From Gari tellinella (Eukaryota > Mollusca > Bivalvia > Cardiida > Psammobiidae): a DNA stretch of 64,000 bases. The DNA lies in contig OV277862.1 in the NCBI GenBank assembly GCA_922989275.2, positions 42,247,786 through 42,311,785 of the forward strand. The letters run 5' to 3'. The position numbers and the translations under genes are program-made. Positions 57,201 to 64,000 of the stretch are shown here, one piece after another. Under the pieces are notes generated by a model. The model was not told the DNA's origin and ran no database searches. It saw only the letters and a list, made by a program, of their open reading frames with translations. Each line of letters begins with the position of its first letter. Position 1 is the first letter of the stretch.

Positions 57201-59984
57201 AGAGAGGGAAGCGGCTACAGAGGAACCCGGGGCGATGCCCTATTCATTATCGATATCATGCCGTCGAGCCCTCTGATTCTTTCGCGTGCCCAAATCACTC
57301 ATACATGGGATCTCAGTTTCAAAGTGGGACATCCGTGGCCTAGTGATGTAGTCACGTTGATTCACATCACTGAGTTTTTCACCGCTGTAGGTTCGAATCC
57401 CAGTTTAACCATTCGGATTATTTAGTTTGAGAAGCCTTCCTGCTGGCTAATGCGGAAGATCAGTGGTTCTACCCATGGAGTTGCCGATTTCTGTCTGAAA
57501 CAGTGCATAAAGGGCTGTTGGGGTCTTCCTTCACCTGTAATTAGCTGGCCATCGCGTAAATCGTAACAAATAACCAAATAAAACTGTTTCACTCATACAC
57601 CTTTGAAACTTTTAATGGTCAATTCAAATTTCAAATTAATAATAGTCCATTCTTGACTCTTAAGGGTTGAATTTAACAATTAATTTCAAAATGACAAACA
57701 GTGTAGACTGTAGACCCTGATCAGGAGCCCTCTGATCAAGGTATACACTATTTAAATAGGACATGTGTAATCCTCACAGGTACACCGTTTGTGAATGACG
57801 AGTATACTCATCGCTATAGGGTTGAATGTGTTAAAGTCTCATCCGAAAGACATATATCATTACTGCTTTTTGCATTTCGACATACACTTTTTAATGGTCG
57901 CTTGACCCTTGCCCTGTAGCTTTTTTTCAGTATTGAAAGTAGATTCTAGATAGTTGCTTAAAGCAACAATACTCCGTCTGTGCATACACACTCAACGGTA
58001 GACAAAAAACTGTGTGTGCGTGTGTGTTTGGAGGGCGTTGTTATAGGGAGGGACATTTAATACTCAAAAAGAGTGGCACGGATTTATTACTCCATAACAG
58101 TGTTGTGCACGACTTGGTTAACATTTGCAAAAAGTTTGAATCCAGAACAGACGCCGCGTTACGCGACGTCTGATCTGGATTCAAACTGTTTGTCACTCGT
58201 CATTGTTTCTTTAGTCAAAAATGTTCAATAAATTCGCAAAAAGACAGCAGCTGCCAATTTGAAGCAGACTATATTGCAGTAGTGAAGGCCGGTGTTAGAC
58301 GTAACTGTCTTGTTTGGGGAACAGTGTCAAGCATGGTTGTAAGGAGAGAATCGTTGTTTAGAGGGCCGTTGTATGAAGGGAGCACTGTACCTAACCCCCT
58401 CTTACTCTACATAATTTTATGACGCTAAATGACCGTCCCTCTCACACTCCGGAACTCACTCTCACATTCAATCTCTGCTCCTTCCACGCTCAATCCCTCC
58501 TATTTCATTGTCTAAGTATTGGTCCATACAGCGACCATGTATGATGCCCGGTACAGTGGAGAATCTGTTATTCTTTCCCGTTTAAACGCAAACGTACGCG
58601 AACGCAAAACACTAAAACGTAGAAAAGTACAACTTTTTGACAATTCTGATAATTCATCTTTATCTTGGTGGCAAACAGTTTGGAGCCTGGTCAGACGCCG
58701 GGTTACCCGGCGTCTGATCTGGCTCCAAACTGTTTGCACTGCAAATAATAGTTTTAGCGTAAACGCGTTTATTGGGAAAGAATAATACATTCTCCACTGT
58801 AACCCCCTCTTACTATACATAATTGCCCGGTAGTTAATATACAGTGGAGAATCTGTTATTCTTTCCCTTTTAAACGCAAACGTAGGCAAACGCAAAGCAC
58901 TTAAACGTAGAAAAGTACAACTTTTGGACAATTCTGATAATTCATGTTTATCTTGGTGGCAAACAGTTTGGAGCCTGATCAGACAATTCATGTTTATCTT
59001 GGTGGCAAACAGTTTGGAGCCTGATCAGACGCCGGGTTATCCGGCGTCTGATCTGGCTCCAAACTGTTTGCACTGGAAATAATAGTTTTAGCGTAAACGC
59101 GTTTATTGGGAAAGAATAACGTTATAAAGCGTTGTTCCATAACCCTTTATCTCCTCCTCTCTTTTATCACAATCTCATTTCCTTCTTCTTTCTCTCTCTC
59201 CCCCCACTCACTCCCTTTCTCTCCCTCTTTGTCTCTCGCTCTGTCACTCTCTATTTCTCTCTCTCGCTACTTTTAGGCCTACTATCCCACTTAATTTCCC
59301 CTCTCTGTCTCTCTCTGTCCCTTTCTCTCTCTCCCTGTGCCTCTCTCTATCGATATACATGTATGTGTCTCCCCCTCTCTTTCGTTGTCTCACTGCATTT
59401 CTCTCTCTATCTTTCTCTTGAAAAATCGCGCTCTCATTCTGCCTTTCAGACTCTCTTCCTCACTTGTCTGACAGTGTAGACATTGCCTTGATCAGAGACT
59501 TTGATGACGACCAGGCCAAGCTTAATACGCGTGTACTGTGTTTTCTCGTGGCACCGCTCATTCATGAATGAATATATCTTTTATATCTACATCTATACGT
59601 TTGACTCTTAATCATTATGTGATCTCTTCGTGCAAGTTATAATTTCTTTTTCTTTGTGATAAAGAAACCAGAGATAATCAATGATAGATAACGGCAGTTA
59701 GATCTTCACTAAATCATTTTAGCAAAATGAAAGTAGATTAAAGGAAAGAACTTCCAGGGGGAGAATTCTGTTTTTTTTCTTCAAATTGCTTTAAACTGGC
59801 ATCTGTTCTCAACACTATCAATGCGCACACTCCGCACAGGGTAAGGCGAAGCTATTGTATATATATCATCTGTACATGTATTGTCAATTTGTACATCAGT
59901 TTACTATTATCATGTCTAGACAGTGTAAGGAGAATAGAACTATAAAAACTAGAAGCTACAGTACTTACCGTTGTTAGTATCCAT
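47660..59984 (-). CDS. Membrane protein gene, four coding exons, 236 aa
   Basis: Coding exons on the minus strand: 59984-59969 (16 bp), 49562-49549 (14 bp), 49234-49151 (84 bp) and 48256-47660 (597 bp with stop), all with GT-AG boundaries and matching phases. The protein has a short N-terminus and a hydrophobic stretch LIIAGLAAGV. A membrane segment follows (ILTEIAFTVLAGFSCFFGIF, about 39-65), then a loop with two cysteines and NIS and NQT glycosylation sequons. The second membrane segment is ATIILVGLLLTLAILVISIY. A long cytoplasmic-type tail has a coiled coil (IRDLEEQNRLLREQLELQAQ), polyglutamine and PPPPSYSDC, a PPxY site that could bind WW domains. I do not recognise the family; a tetraspan-like or PPxY adaptor membrane protein is plausible. 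Additional in-phase exons in the 10.4-kb first intron cannot be excluded. Confidence 0.8.
48257..49150 (-). other. Intron 3
   Basis: Donor ACT|GTAAGTAAAA at 49150, acceptor TATTTTAG at 48257. It contains an AAAGCAGG palindrome at 48864-48936. A minus-strand frame at 48646-48855 has no motif. Confidence 0.75.
49151..49234 (-). CDS. Exon 3, 84 bp
   Basis: Acceptor TTTCATTTTTAG then CTGATCATAGCGGGC. It encodes LIIAGLAAGVNWKIFNQDDP then DQNSTRKT and closes with the strong donor GTAAGTAA. Exactly 28 codons, phase 0 at both ends. Confidence 0.85.
49549..49562 (-). CDS. Exon 2, 14-nt microexon
   Basis: CTTTTGTTTGACAG|CAGACGGAGAAAAC|GTAAGCAAG. With the single G left over from exon 1 it makes five codons (ADGEN) and enters exon 3 in frame. 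Without it, exon 1 (phase 1) and exon 3 (phase 0) would not match, which strongly supports it. Confidence 0.75.
49892..50038. repeat. Near-perfect 147-bp palindrome
   Basis: ATCACCACAGTGTGTGATCC ... CACTCGAGGCTTCGCCTCTCG ... GGATCACACACTGTGGTGAT. The arms are almost identical. Mirror frames on both strands are artefacts of the symmetry. The core resembles the palindrome at 51583-51746. Confidence 0.9.
50095..50233 (+). mobile_element. MITE-A right half, diverged
   Basis: AACAGTTTAGTGTCTGGTCA, GTTTGCCGGTGTCTGATCTA, then ACACATACGCGTTAATTAGG and the end CTTCACTGTA. Confidence 0.65.
50698..52092. mobile_element. 1.40-kb hAT-type fold-back with inverted tRNA-like arms
   Basis: Termini CACAGGGGACCGTCACAA...TTGTGACGGTCCCCTGTG are flanked by direct ATTGCAAT at 50690-50697 and 52093-52100. 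Arms of about 300 bp match in inverted order. They include GTATAAACAC, AGTCAAACAACTAGGT and a tRNA-like module with B box GGTTCGAATCCCGCGTCAAC near 50980 (plus), mirrored by GGTTCGAGTCTTGCATCAAC near 51797-51820 (minus). The centre holds the palindrome at 51583-51746 and a frame with no motif. The 8-bp duplication indicates hAT; no transposase is present. Confidence 0.8.
51583..51746. repeat. Long near-perfect palindrome
   Basis: AATAACTGTGTTTTTTCAGT ... CACTCGTGGCTTCGCCACTCG ... CTGAAAAAAACAGTTAT. About 75-80 bp per arm, centred on GGCTTCGCC, inside the hAT-type element. Confidence 0.9.
52545..52680. repeat. Dispersed repeat with shortened core hairpin
   Basis: CACCCAATGGGAGACAAAGA ... GTGTTGTTCTGAGAAAG ... 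AACAGCTTGAATCCATATCA + GACGCCGCGTTACGCTGTTTG. The right half of the hairpin is lost. Confidence 0.6.
52911..53050. mobile_element. 140-bp hAT-like MITE
   Basis: TAAGGGTGTCACGATACG at the left and CGGTACTCCGTGTG...-type inverted end (GAGTACCGTTGCATCCTTA) at the right. Flanks AAAAAGAC (52903-52910) and GTAAAGAC (53051-53058) look like a worn 8-bp duplication. It interrupts a copy of the ACCCTAGC dispersed family (52810-53110). Confidence 0.65.
53447..53525. repeat. AAAGCAGG palindrome
   Basis: CTGCTGAAAGTAAAGCAGAA ... ACTTAAGGAG ... TTCTGCTTTACTTTCAACAT. Confidence 0.7.
53800..56711 (+). mobile_element. MITE-A interrupted by a 2.66-kb element
   Basis: Left part 53800-53994 (TACAGTGGAGAATCTGTTAT through TTTGCAGTGAAAA) and right part from 56655 (TAATAGTTTTAGCGTAAACG to TTCTCCACTGTA) rejoin to the sequence seen in intact copies. 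Confidence 0.85.
53995..56654 (+). mobile_element. 2.66-kb GCTCACCTGAG / CTCAGGTGAGCTAA element with tandem units
   Basis: Starts CAAGAGCCCCATGGGGCATA with TTCGCTCACCTGAG, ends GAGCCTTTGGCTCAGGTGAGCTAA, the last part forming a hairpin. Inside are seven units of about 300-320 bp marked by GTAAAAC(G/T)GTGACCCC (near 54123, 54421, 54740, 55062, 55623, 55942, 56261). A complete 3' end also sits at 55200-55450, so two copies are joined head to tail. There is no target duplication: it lies between GTGAAAA and TAATAG. Insertion before T and the CTAA 3' end recall Helitrons, but this is not proven. Frames within are non-coding repeats. Confidence 0.75.
56735..56904. mobile_element. pogo-like MITE, 170 bp
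   Basis: CAATAAAACCTCTCTATAAC ... GTTATATAGAGAGGTTTTACTG between TA dinucleotides. Inner GGCAGCTTAAAAGAA / CTTGCTTTAAGCTGTCAACT. Confidence 0.75.
57145..57415 (+). repeat. Dispersed repeat plus tRNA-like SINE head
   Basis: 57150-57245 (GCGTCCGTTTCTGCCAAGTG, TTGGACACCCCTAAGAGAGG, AACCCGGGGCGATGCCC) is the inverse of 12530-12625. At 57337-57412 TGGCCTAGTGATGTAG (A-box-like) and AGGTTCGAATCCCAG (B box) form a tRNA-like module. The 92-codon frame across it is not supported as a gene. Confidence 0.55.
57580..57840. repeat. Dispersed 'ACCCTATAGCGATGAG' family, inverted
   Basis: ACTCATCGCTATAGGGTTGAATGTGTTAA (57805-57835) and 'GATCAAGGTATACACTATTT' match the reverse complement of 46390-46500. A plus-orientation copy is at 60245-60450. 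Confidence 0.6.
57990..58400. repeat. Composite dispersed repeat with complete core hairpin
   Basis: 58124-58193 carries AAAGTTTGAATCCAGAACAG + ACGCCGCGTTACGCGACGTC + TGATCTGGATTCAAACTGTT. 58258-58395 (TTGTCTTGTTTGGGGAACAG ... GAGGGCCGTTGTATGAAGGG) matches 36780-36900. Confidence 0.65.
58552..58801 (+). mobile_element. MITE-A, complete 250-bp copy
   Basis: TACAGTGGAGAATCTGTTAT ... GCCGGGTTACCCGGC hairpin ... TACATTCTCCACTGTA. Both termini are present with the TA target. This is the best reference copy. Confidence 0.9.
58840..59122 (+). mobile_element. MITE-A with internal duplication
   Basis: The block ACAATTCATGTTTATCTTGG ... AACAGTTTGGAGCCTGATCAGAC occurs twice in tandem, so the left half of the central hairpin is doubled. 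The right terminus is lost after AAAGAATAACGTT. It starts 38 bp after the previous copy ends, and the spacer CCCCCTCTTACT(A)TACATAAT repeats 58393-58420. Confidence 0.85.
59155..59470 (+). repeat. Polypyrimidine (CTCTCT) tract
   Basis: About 300 bp of C/T-rich sequence inside intron 1. The 115-codon Ser/Leu frame is low complexity, not a gene. Confidence 0.9.
59969..59984 (-). CDS. Exon 1 coding part of the membrane protein gene
   Basis: AAAAGGATGG gives an ATG with A at -3 and G at +4, a strong start context. The in-frame TAA nine bases upstream rules out an earlier start in this exon. It encodes MDTNN plus one base, then donor G|GTAAGTAC. The exon is placed by its fit to exon 2. Confidence 0.7.
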
Positions 59985-60968
59985 CCTTTTCGTTTACAAG
60001 GTAGATCTAGTAAGTAGTTCCGAAGCTCGATCCCTACGCTTTTAAGCCGGATCTACAGTACCACAAAACCGCATATATACCCATCCTACACGGTCTTGAT
60101 GTAGTCATGCTTCATGCACACTTGTTACTTGAAGAGTCCTATGTGTTAACACAATCATGAGTCTGTGTAGCGGACGATTCGATTTAAGTAGCATATGCAT
60201 GTAGTTACTAGCTAGAGGCATTGATATACTAGACTAAAAATCGTTGACCCTTTGAACCCTAACCACGCATGTGCACTTCCTTTACAATCCGTTTATATGT
60301 TAAAAGTACACTTGTCCGATACAAACAGTGGAACCAGGTTAGAGCGAACCGGGAGATGAGCCTTCTGATCACAAGACAGCTCTTCGAAAAAAGTGGCTAG
60401 ATCTAGTCTTAATTGGAACTGGAATTATCCATTTGATGTTTCAGGGAGGAAAGGGTGAAATAAGCGTTCTCCTATAAAGCTGGGTAAATAGATAAGACCA
60501 GTTGATAATTATAGTATCCTGCTGATACTATTTATAGACATTGCCTGCGGCTGATCAATAACGCTGAGTCAGGTAACAGTCAAGGTAGATAACATTCACA
60601 ACTGCAACAGGTAGTCTACCTTAGTAGCGATGTAATAGTGAACATAACCCAACAACAACAATAATGGTAAGAAGTAGAAGAAAAAGAAGAAGAAGAATCA
60701 GCTCTCGACAGAATCATGGAGAAATTACAGTAATTTCTCCATGACAGAATACGACCTGATTTTCGCACCCAAAAGTGGTGGAAATGGTCGAGCATGACCG
60801 ACGACGTGCGACATTGTCATTCTGAATATGAGCATGGTAGTGAAACCTGTTTTTCAGCGGAGCTGTCTATTATCTATTTAGACACATATTTCTATTACTC
60901 AAACATTTGAACCAATCATATTTGATCAGAAATTTAGAATTAAGAATTGTCTGATTGGATAGTAGCCA
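59985..60968. other. Probable 5' UTR/upstream region; no other gene
   Basis: The sequence just above 59985 would be 5' UTR of the minus-strand gene; no TATA box or initiator can be fixed. 60245-60450 is a dispersed-family copy. A GAAGAA-rich stretch lies at 60675-60700. GGAGAAATTACAGTAATTTCTCC near 60718-60741 is a short palindrome. Confidence 0.4.
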
Positions 60969-61158
60969 GGGCTCCAGATAAGAGAATTATTCCAAAACTT
61001 AAAAACTTTATTTGTGCATTAAACCCTATGGTGTCCAACTCATTTGAGTTGTCTCTTCGAGACGATAAAAATGAGTGGTAACACCATAGGGTTTGGTGCT
61101 GAAATAAGTGAGAAAATGTTAGATTTGTTCAATTTACTCCCCTCTTATCTGGAGCCCT
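60969..61158. mobile_element. 190-bp fold-back MITE, AGGGCTCCAGATAAGAG ends
   Basis: (C)AGGGCTCCAGATAAGAGAA ... CCTCTTATCTGGAGCCCT(G). Inner arms are AAACCCTATGGTG / CACCATAGGGTTT around GTCTCTTCGAGAC. CAGGG-type ends suggest hAT, but no clean 8-bp duplication was found. Confidence 0.75.
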
Positions 61159-61841
61159 GAAACTGTAGCCTGGCTGGATTATGCACTTAAATTAGAGACA
61201 CAGGCAGTGTGTAATACTGAGCTGATGACATCATGTTTCTATCTTAAGATATGCTAGCACATGGTCAGTGGTAGCTAGGTGTTTTGTTTAATAATGGTTT
61301 ACTTCCAATTTATTTTAATTGTTAACTATTTGTACAAATTTACCATACATTGATAGCAATATAATAGATGACCTCAAGTGAGTTAAACACAATTGTGTTG
61401 TTTCATCATTTATTTACAAGAGTGAGGTGTTATAGAACTTGTACAGCCGAGCAGACTGTTCTGTAGTTTATCTAGTTATAGTGTGTTTCAAGAAACTCCC
61501 CATGAATGAAGTTTGATATATAGAACAGTATAGTTTAATCTAAGGATCTTCTCCTACCAGTAGCTAGGATATGGGTTATATAATAGTTTTGCATTTCTGT
61601 ACATTTATAGTTTTTTAGTCAGAGTTATGCTATATCCTTGAATGTGTATTTTTTGCTTTTCAATCCAAGATATTACAATTCTTTGAAAACCTCCAATTTC
61701 ATACAATTTTGCACACCCATCAACAGCATGAATTCCACCACCCATTCCGCTGAATATCTTTTTTAAAGATATTTCTTGTTATTTTTATTACTATATTTAT
61801 TATATAGATTGAACCATCGATCATTTATACTGATAATTGTA
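61159..61841. other. No gene or repeat recognised
   Basis: AT-rich sequence without supportable features. Confidence 0.4.
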
Positions 61842-62350
61842 CAGTACACTACATTGTGTCAAATATTTGTCTTTTAAGACAGGTGTCTGCTTACAGTACT
61901 GAACCTTATTAAATTAAATTGATAATCGCAAGCGAATTGCCATCGAATTGCCATCGAATTGCCATCGAATCGGGCGCTTCAAAAAACAAATCCTACGTTT
62001 GAATATTTTTACGCGAATTTTTCGAAGCGGTTGTGACAAAAATGGAATCGAAAAAATTAACGAATACATATTTGCGAACATTTGTGAGATAACTTACCCG
62101 AGGGTAAAGTTAGTATTTTGAAGCGCAAGCGAATTGCCATCGAATTGCAAGCGAATTGCCATCGAATTGCAAGCGAATCGCAAAAATTGTTAATTTAATA
62201 AGGTTCAGTACTGTAAAGCAATGTAAAAGTGAAACAGAAAGCTCCTACAGGAGCTTTCTGTTTCACTTTCACATAGCTTTAAGCTGTCACCTGTCTTTAA
62301 CATAGAAAATTAGCCTTCTTTTTAGTGTTCATAATAGAGAGGTTCTACTG
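61842..62350. mobile_element. pogo-like MITE interrupted by another MITE
   Basis: Right end ATAATAGAGAGGTTCTACTG before TA and palindrome AAGTGAAACAGAAAGCTCCT / AGGAGCTTTCTGTTTCACTT. The left arm up to 61893 (AGACAGGTGTCTGCTTA) is worn. The sequence resumes at 62214 as TAAAGCAATG, as expected for this family. Confidence 0.7.
61894..62213. mobile_element. 320-bp TA-inserting MITE with 24-bp inverted repeats
   Basis: CAGTACTGAACCTTATTAAA ... TTTAATAAGGTTCAGTACTG, flanked by TA at 61892-61893 and 62214-62215. The interior carries GAATTGCCATC repeats (three at 61935-61970 and four mixed GAATTGCAAGC/GAATTGCCATC at 62130-62175). TA duplication and a CAGT start fit Tc1/mariner-pogo. Confidence 0.85.
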
Positions 62351-62439
62351 TACTCTATTATATTGTAGATTTCATTCTCTTGCATAGAAATTATGTATAG
62401 GAGCTCATGGAAGAGTTCTCGTGTTAAATAAAGTCATTA

Positions 62440-62456
62440 TTATTATTATTATCATT
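62440..62456 (+). repeat. (ATT)n microsatellite
   Basis: ATTATTATTATTATTATC run. Confidence 0.9.
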
Positions 62457-62749
62457 ATAAACCGTCAACAGTAAGTGAAAACTTTATTGTGTTTTGAATA
62501 GAAGAAAAATATGTCTCTAAGTGTGCATAAACAACATAATAATTAATTCAAGAATTTTCAAGAAATTGTCTTTTTCTTAACTTTAATGCAATGCGCTTTA
62601 GATTTCGTAGCTTTAACTGGAAAGAACTATATATAAATATATATACTGATATCGCATTGGCCTGCAACGTACATAAGCGTCTAGGACAGTGGACACCCTT
62701 TTCCACTGGCCGCTCAGAACTGCAGACAATTGTGTGGTAACTTGATACT

Positions 62750-62850
62750 TCGAATTCGCGTTAGTTCGAACATACCCATATTTTAAAGTTAAAACGTGGC
62801 TAAGCCACGTTCCAACTTTGAAATGTGGGTATGTTCAACTTAAGCGAGAT
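62750..62850. repeat. Hairpin of about 100 bp
   Basis: CGCGTTAGTTCGAACATACC ... AAAACGTGGCT / AGCCACGTTCCAAC ... GGGTATGTTCAACTTAAGCG, with diverged arms. Confidence 0.75.
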
Positions 62851-63534
62851 GGACATATCGGAATACATTAGAGTAAGGTGGAGACTCGCTCACCTCTGAA
62901 ACTTAAAATGGACATTTCCAGTTTCAAACTAGGCCATGTCCATTTTTGTGCTTTACGATATACCCAGAGGGCTTCTTTTAGAAGTCTTCTGATTTTGGTC
63001 TGTTCTGTTAGCATCTATTTAGTGTTTGACTTAGTGTTTCAGCCAATCAGGAAGCCACAAAATTCAAACTTTCACTCGAATTAATCAATTAGTGTTCGAG
63101 ATATAACGAGATTTGGCTCCTTAAGTATTCAATATTTCAAATTAAGAGTTTAGAAAGCATTGCGCATGCGTTGATATTTCTGACAACTCAGCACAATCGT
63201 GTGACTTGTTTATACATGTATAGGGAAATTACATACTGTTGTTTTTTATCTGCCAGTAAGAGATTTACATGTACGATAAGAACATTTAATTAAACTTCGC
63301 TTATTATTATTCGAGTAGATCTAGTGGCGCGTAAGCGCACTCAAGAAAATAGTGAAATATACGACAAAGTTCGGATATTCTTTCGATCTCGTTATTAATG
63401 GTCTTATAAAGTTTTACGGACGGATTATTAGTTAGTGCCACTTGTACTTTTTCGTCTTAATTGTTTTACATAGTACAGTTCATAAAGTAGAACGAACTTT
63501 CGTTTTGTAACACGGTATCGGGGTAAATATTGCC
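62851..63534. other. No gene assigned
   Basis: A 68-codon plus-strand frame at 62878-63084 has no motif. The 62885-62960 stretch (CACCTCTGAAACTTAAAATG) resembles the 'CACCCCTGAAA' dispersed family. Confidence 0.35.
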
Positions 63535-63681
63535 ATGGAAAACTGCCTGACACTAGAGTTTGGAGACGACGGGTTTGCAACTACTCGGATGGTGAATGGT
63601 GAAAACAGGTTCAGGACTTCCACTCTCAAGGAGTGGAACAGAACACTGGATAAAGTTCTAAAGTTAGTATCAGACACTTAG
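63535..63681 (+). CDS. Possible small ORF or first exon, 48 codons
   Basis: ATTGCCATGGAA gives an ATG in good context (C/G around, G at +4). The frame reads MENCLTLEFGDDGFATTRMV and on to a TAG at 63681. Its composition is more protein-like than the surrounding AT-rich DNA. It could be a short protein or the first exon of a gene leaving the window, for example via AA|GTTAGT near 63661. No family is recognised. Confidence 0.3.
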   Translation: MENCLTLEFGDDGFATTRMVNGENRFRTSTLKEWNRTLDKVLKLVSDT

Positions 63682-63734
63682 GAAAACCTAGCAGCAGTAA
63701 AACATCTTATTGGCGACACTAATTATTAGCCTAT

Positions 63735-64000
63735 AACTACCACCACTACTACTACTACTGTCACTACTTCCTCTTCTTTGTACTGATTCCACTACCATTA
63801 ATACAACCATTAATACTACCTCTACTACTACTGAAACGTTCAGTAATTCTATTACTACTTCTATTGCTTCTACAACTATTGGTTAAGTACTACTAGTTAA
63901 CTACTACTACTAACACTACTTCTATTCTACTACTGATTCTTATACTGCCACTCATCTTATTTCGACTACTATTATTACTTAAACTACAACTACTTTCTTT
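63735..64000 (+). repeat. Imperfect (ACT)n trinucleotide repeat
   Basis: CTACTACTACT-type triplets with frequent substitutions continue to the window end. Confidence 0.85.

Larger units (their letters stand above)
49563..59968 (-). other. Intron 1, 10.4 kb, filled with nested mobile elements
   Basis: Donor AACG|GTAAGTAC at 59968, acceptor TTTGACAG at 49563. It holds MITE-A copies, pogo-like MITEs, two hAT-type elements, the CTAA-ended element, tRNA-like fragments and a polypyrimidine tract, each listed separately. Confidence 0.7.

Noticed and set aside
58512..58991. 159-codon minus-strand frame and 88-codon plus-strand frame
   Set aside because: Read-through of adjacent MITE-A copies; the same peptide (RRRVTRRL.WLQTVC) appears at 46009 and 46150 for the same reason.

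Overview
The window looks like a repeat-dense animal genome, most likely a bivalve mollusc. The evidence is AT-rich DNA, split genes with GT-AG introns, non-LTR, Helitron and hAT relics, many fold-back miniature transposons (MITEs), tRNA-headed SINEs, and the 'CCGTCCGTCCGT ... AGTTATGCCCC' dispersed repeats I associate with bivalves. The phylum call rests on recognising repeat types, not on a database search. No prokaryotic gene organisation, rRNA, CRISPR array or virus was found.

Region by region. 1-5.3 kb: tRNA-like SINE heads, two candidate minus-strand exons of a Myb/SANT-like gene, and several perfect CRE (TGACGTCA) sites. 5.3-7.95 kb: a Pif1-type helicase fragment (minus strand) cleanly split by a 2.09-kb element with a 6-bp target duplication. 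8.5-11.6 kb: a direct segmental duplication whose second copy holds an insert with eight spaced iterons. 12-13.6 kb: a SINE and other dispersed repeats. 13.6-30.2 kb: a bivalve-type repeat split by a 15.4-kb element, the main discovery of the window. 30.5-34.1 kb: decayed hAT and Helitron coding sequence. 35.5-42.6 kb: a 5'-truncated LINE with an intact 800-codon reverse-transcriptase ORF and a hairpin satellite, lying between two inverted copies of a GGGGCCC fold-back element. 43-47.6 kb: MITEs. 47.66-59.98 kb: one host gene on the minus strand, in four coding exons including a 14-nt microexon, with a 10.4-kb first intron full of nested transposons. 60-64 kb: more fold-back elements and a possible small first exon.

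The giant element (14286-29660) is a diverged inverted repeat. The left arm is about 6.0 kb, the right arm about 5.25 kb, and a loop of about 4.1 kb separates them. Both ends start TATGGTGTACCAAAGGGG and carry arrays of 14-bp GCTGC-type palindromes. It is flanked by the 6-bp duplication GTTATG, and removing it rejoins the host repeat exactly as seen in an uninterrupted unit of that repeat at 13.77 kb. I see no transposase, polymerase, integrase or capsid gene in it. The loop holds a LINE endonuclease fragment and a polypyrimidine tract. The right arm was later hit by a 1.33-kb hAT-type fold-back element with its own 8-bp duplication.

Most of the DNA is transposon-derived, so the functional gene content is small: the membrane-protein gene at 47.66-59.98 kb, probably the Myb/SANT exons, and possibly a small ORF near 63.5 kb. 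The nested insertions give a relative chronology: bivalve-type repeat, then giant fold-back, then hAT fold-back; MITE-A, then hAT fold-back or the CTAA-ended element; pogo-like MITE, then TA-inserting MITE.
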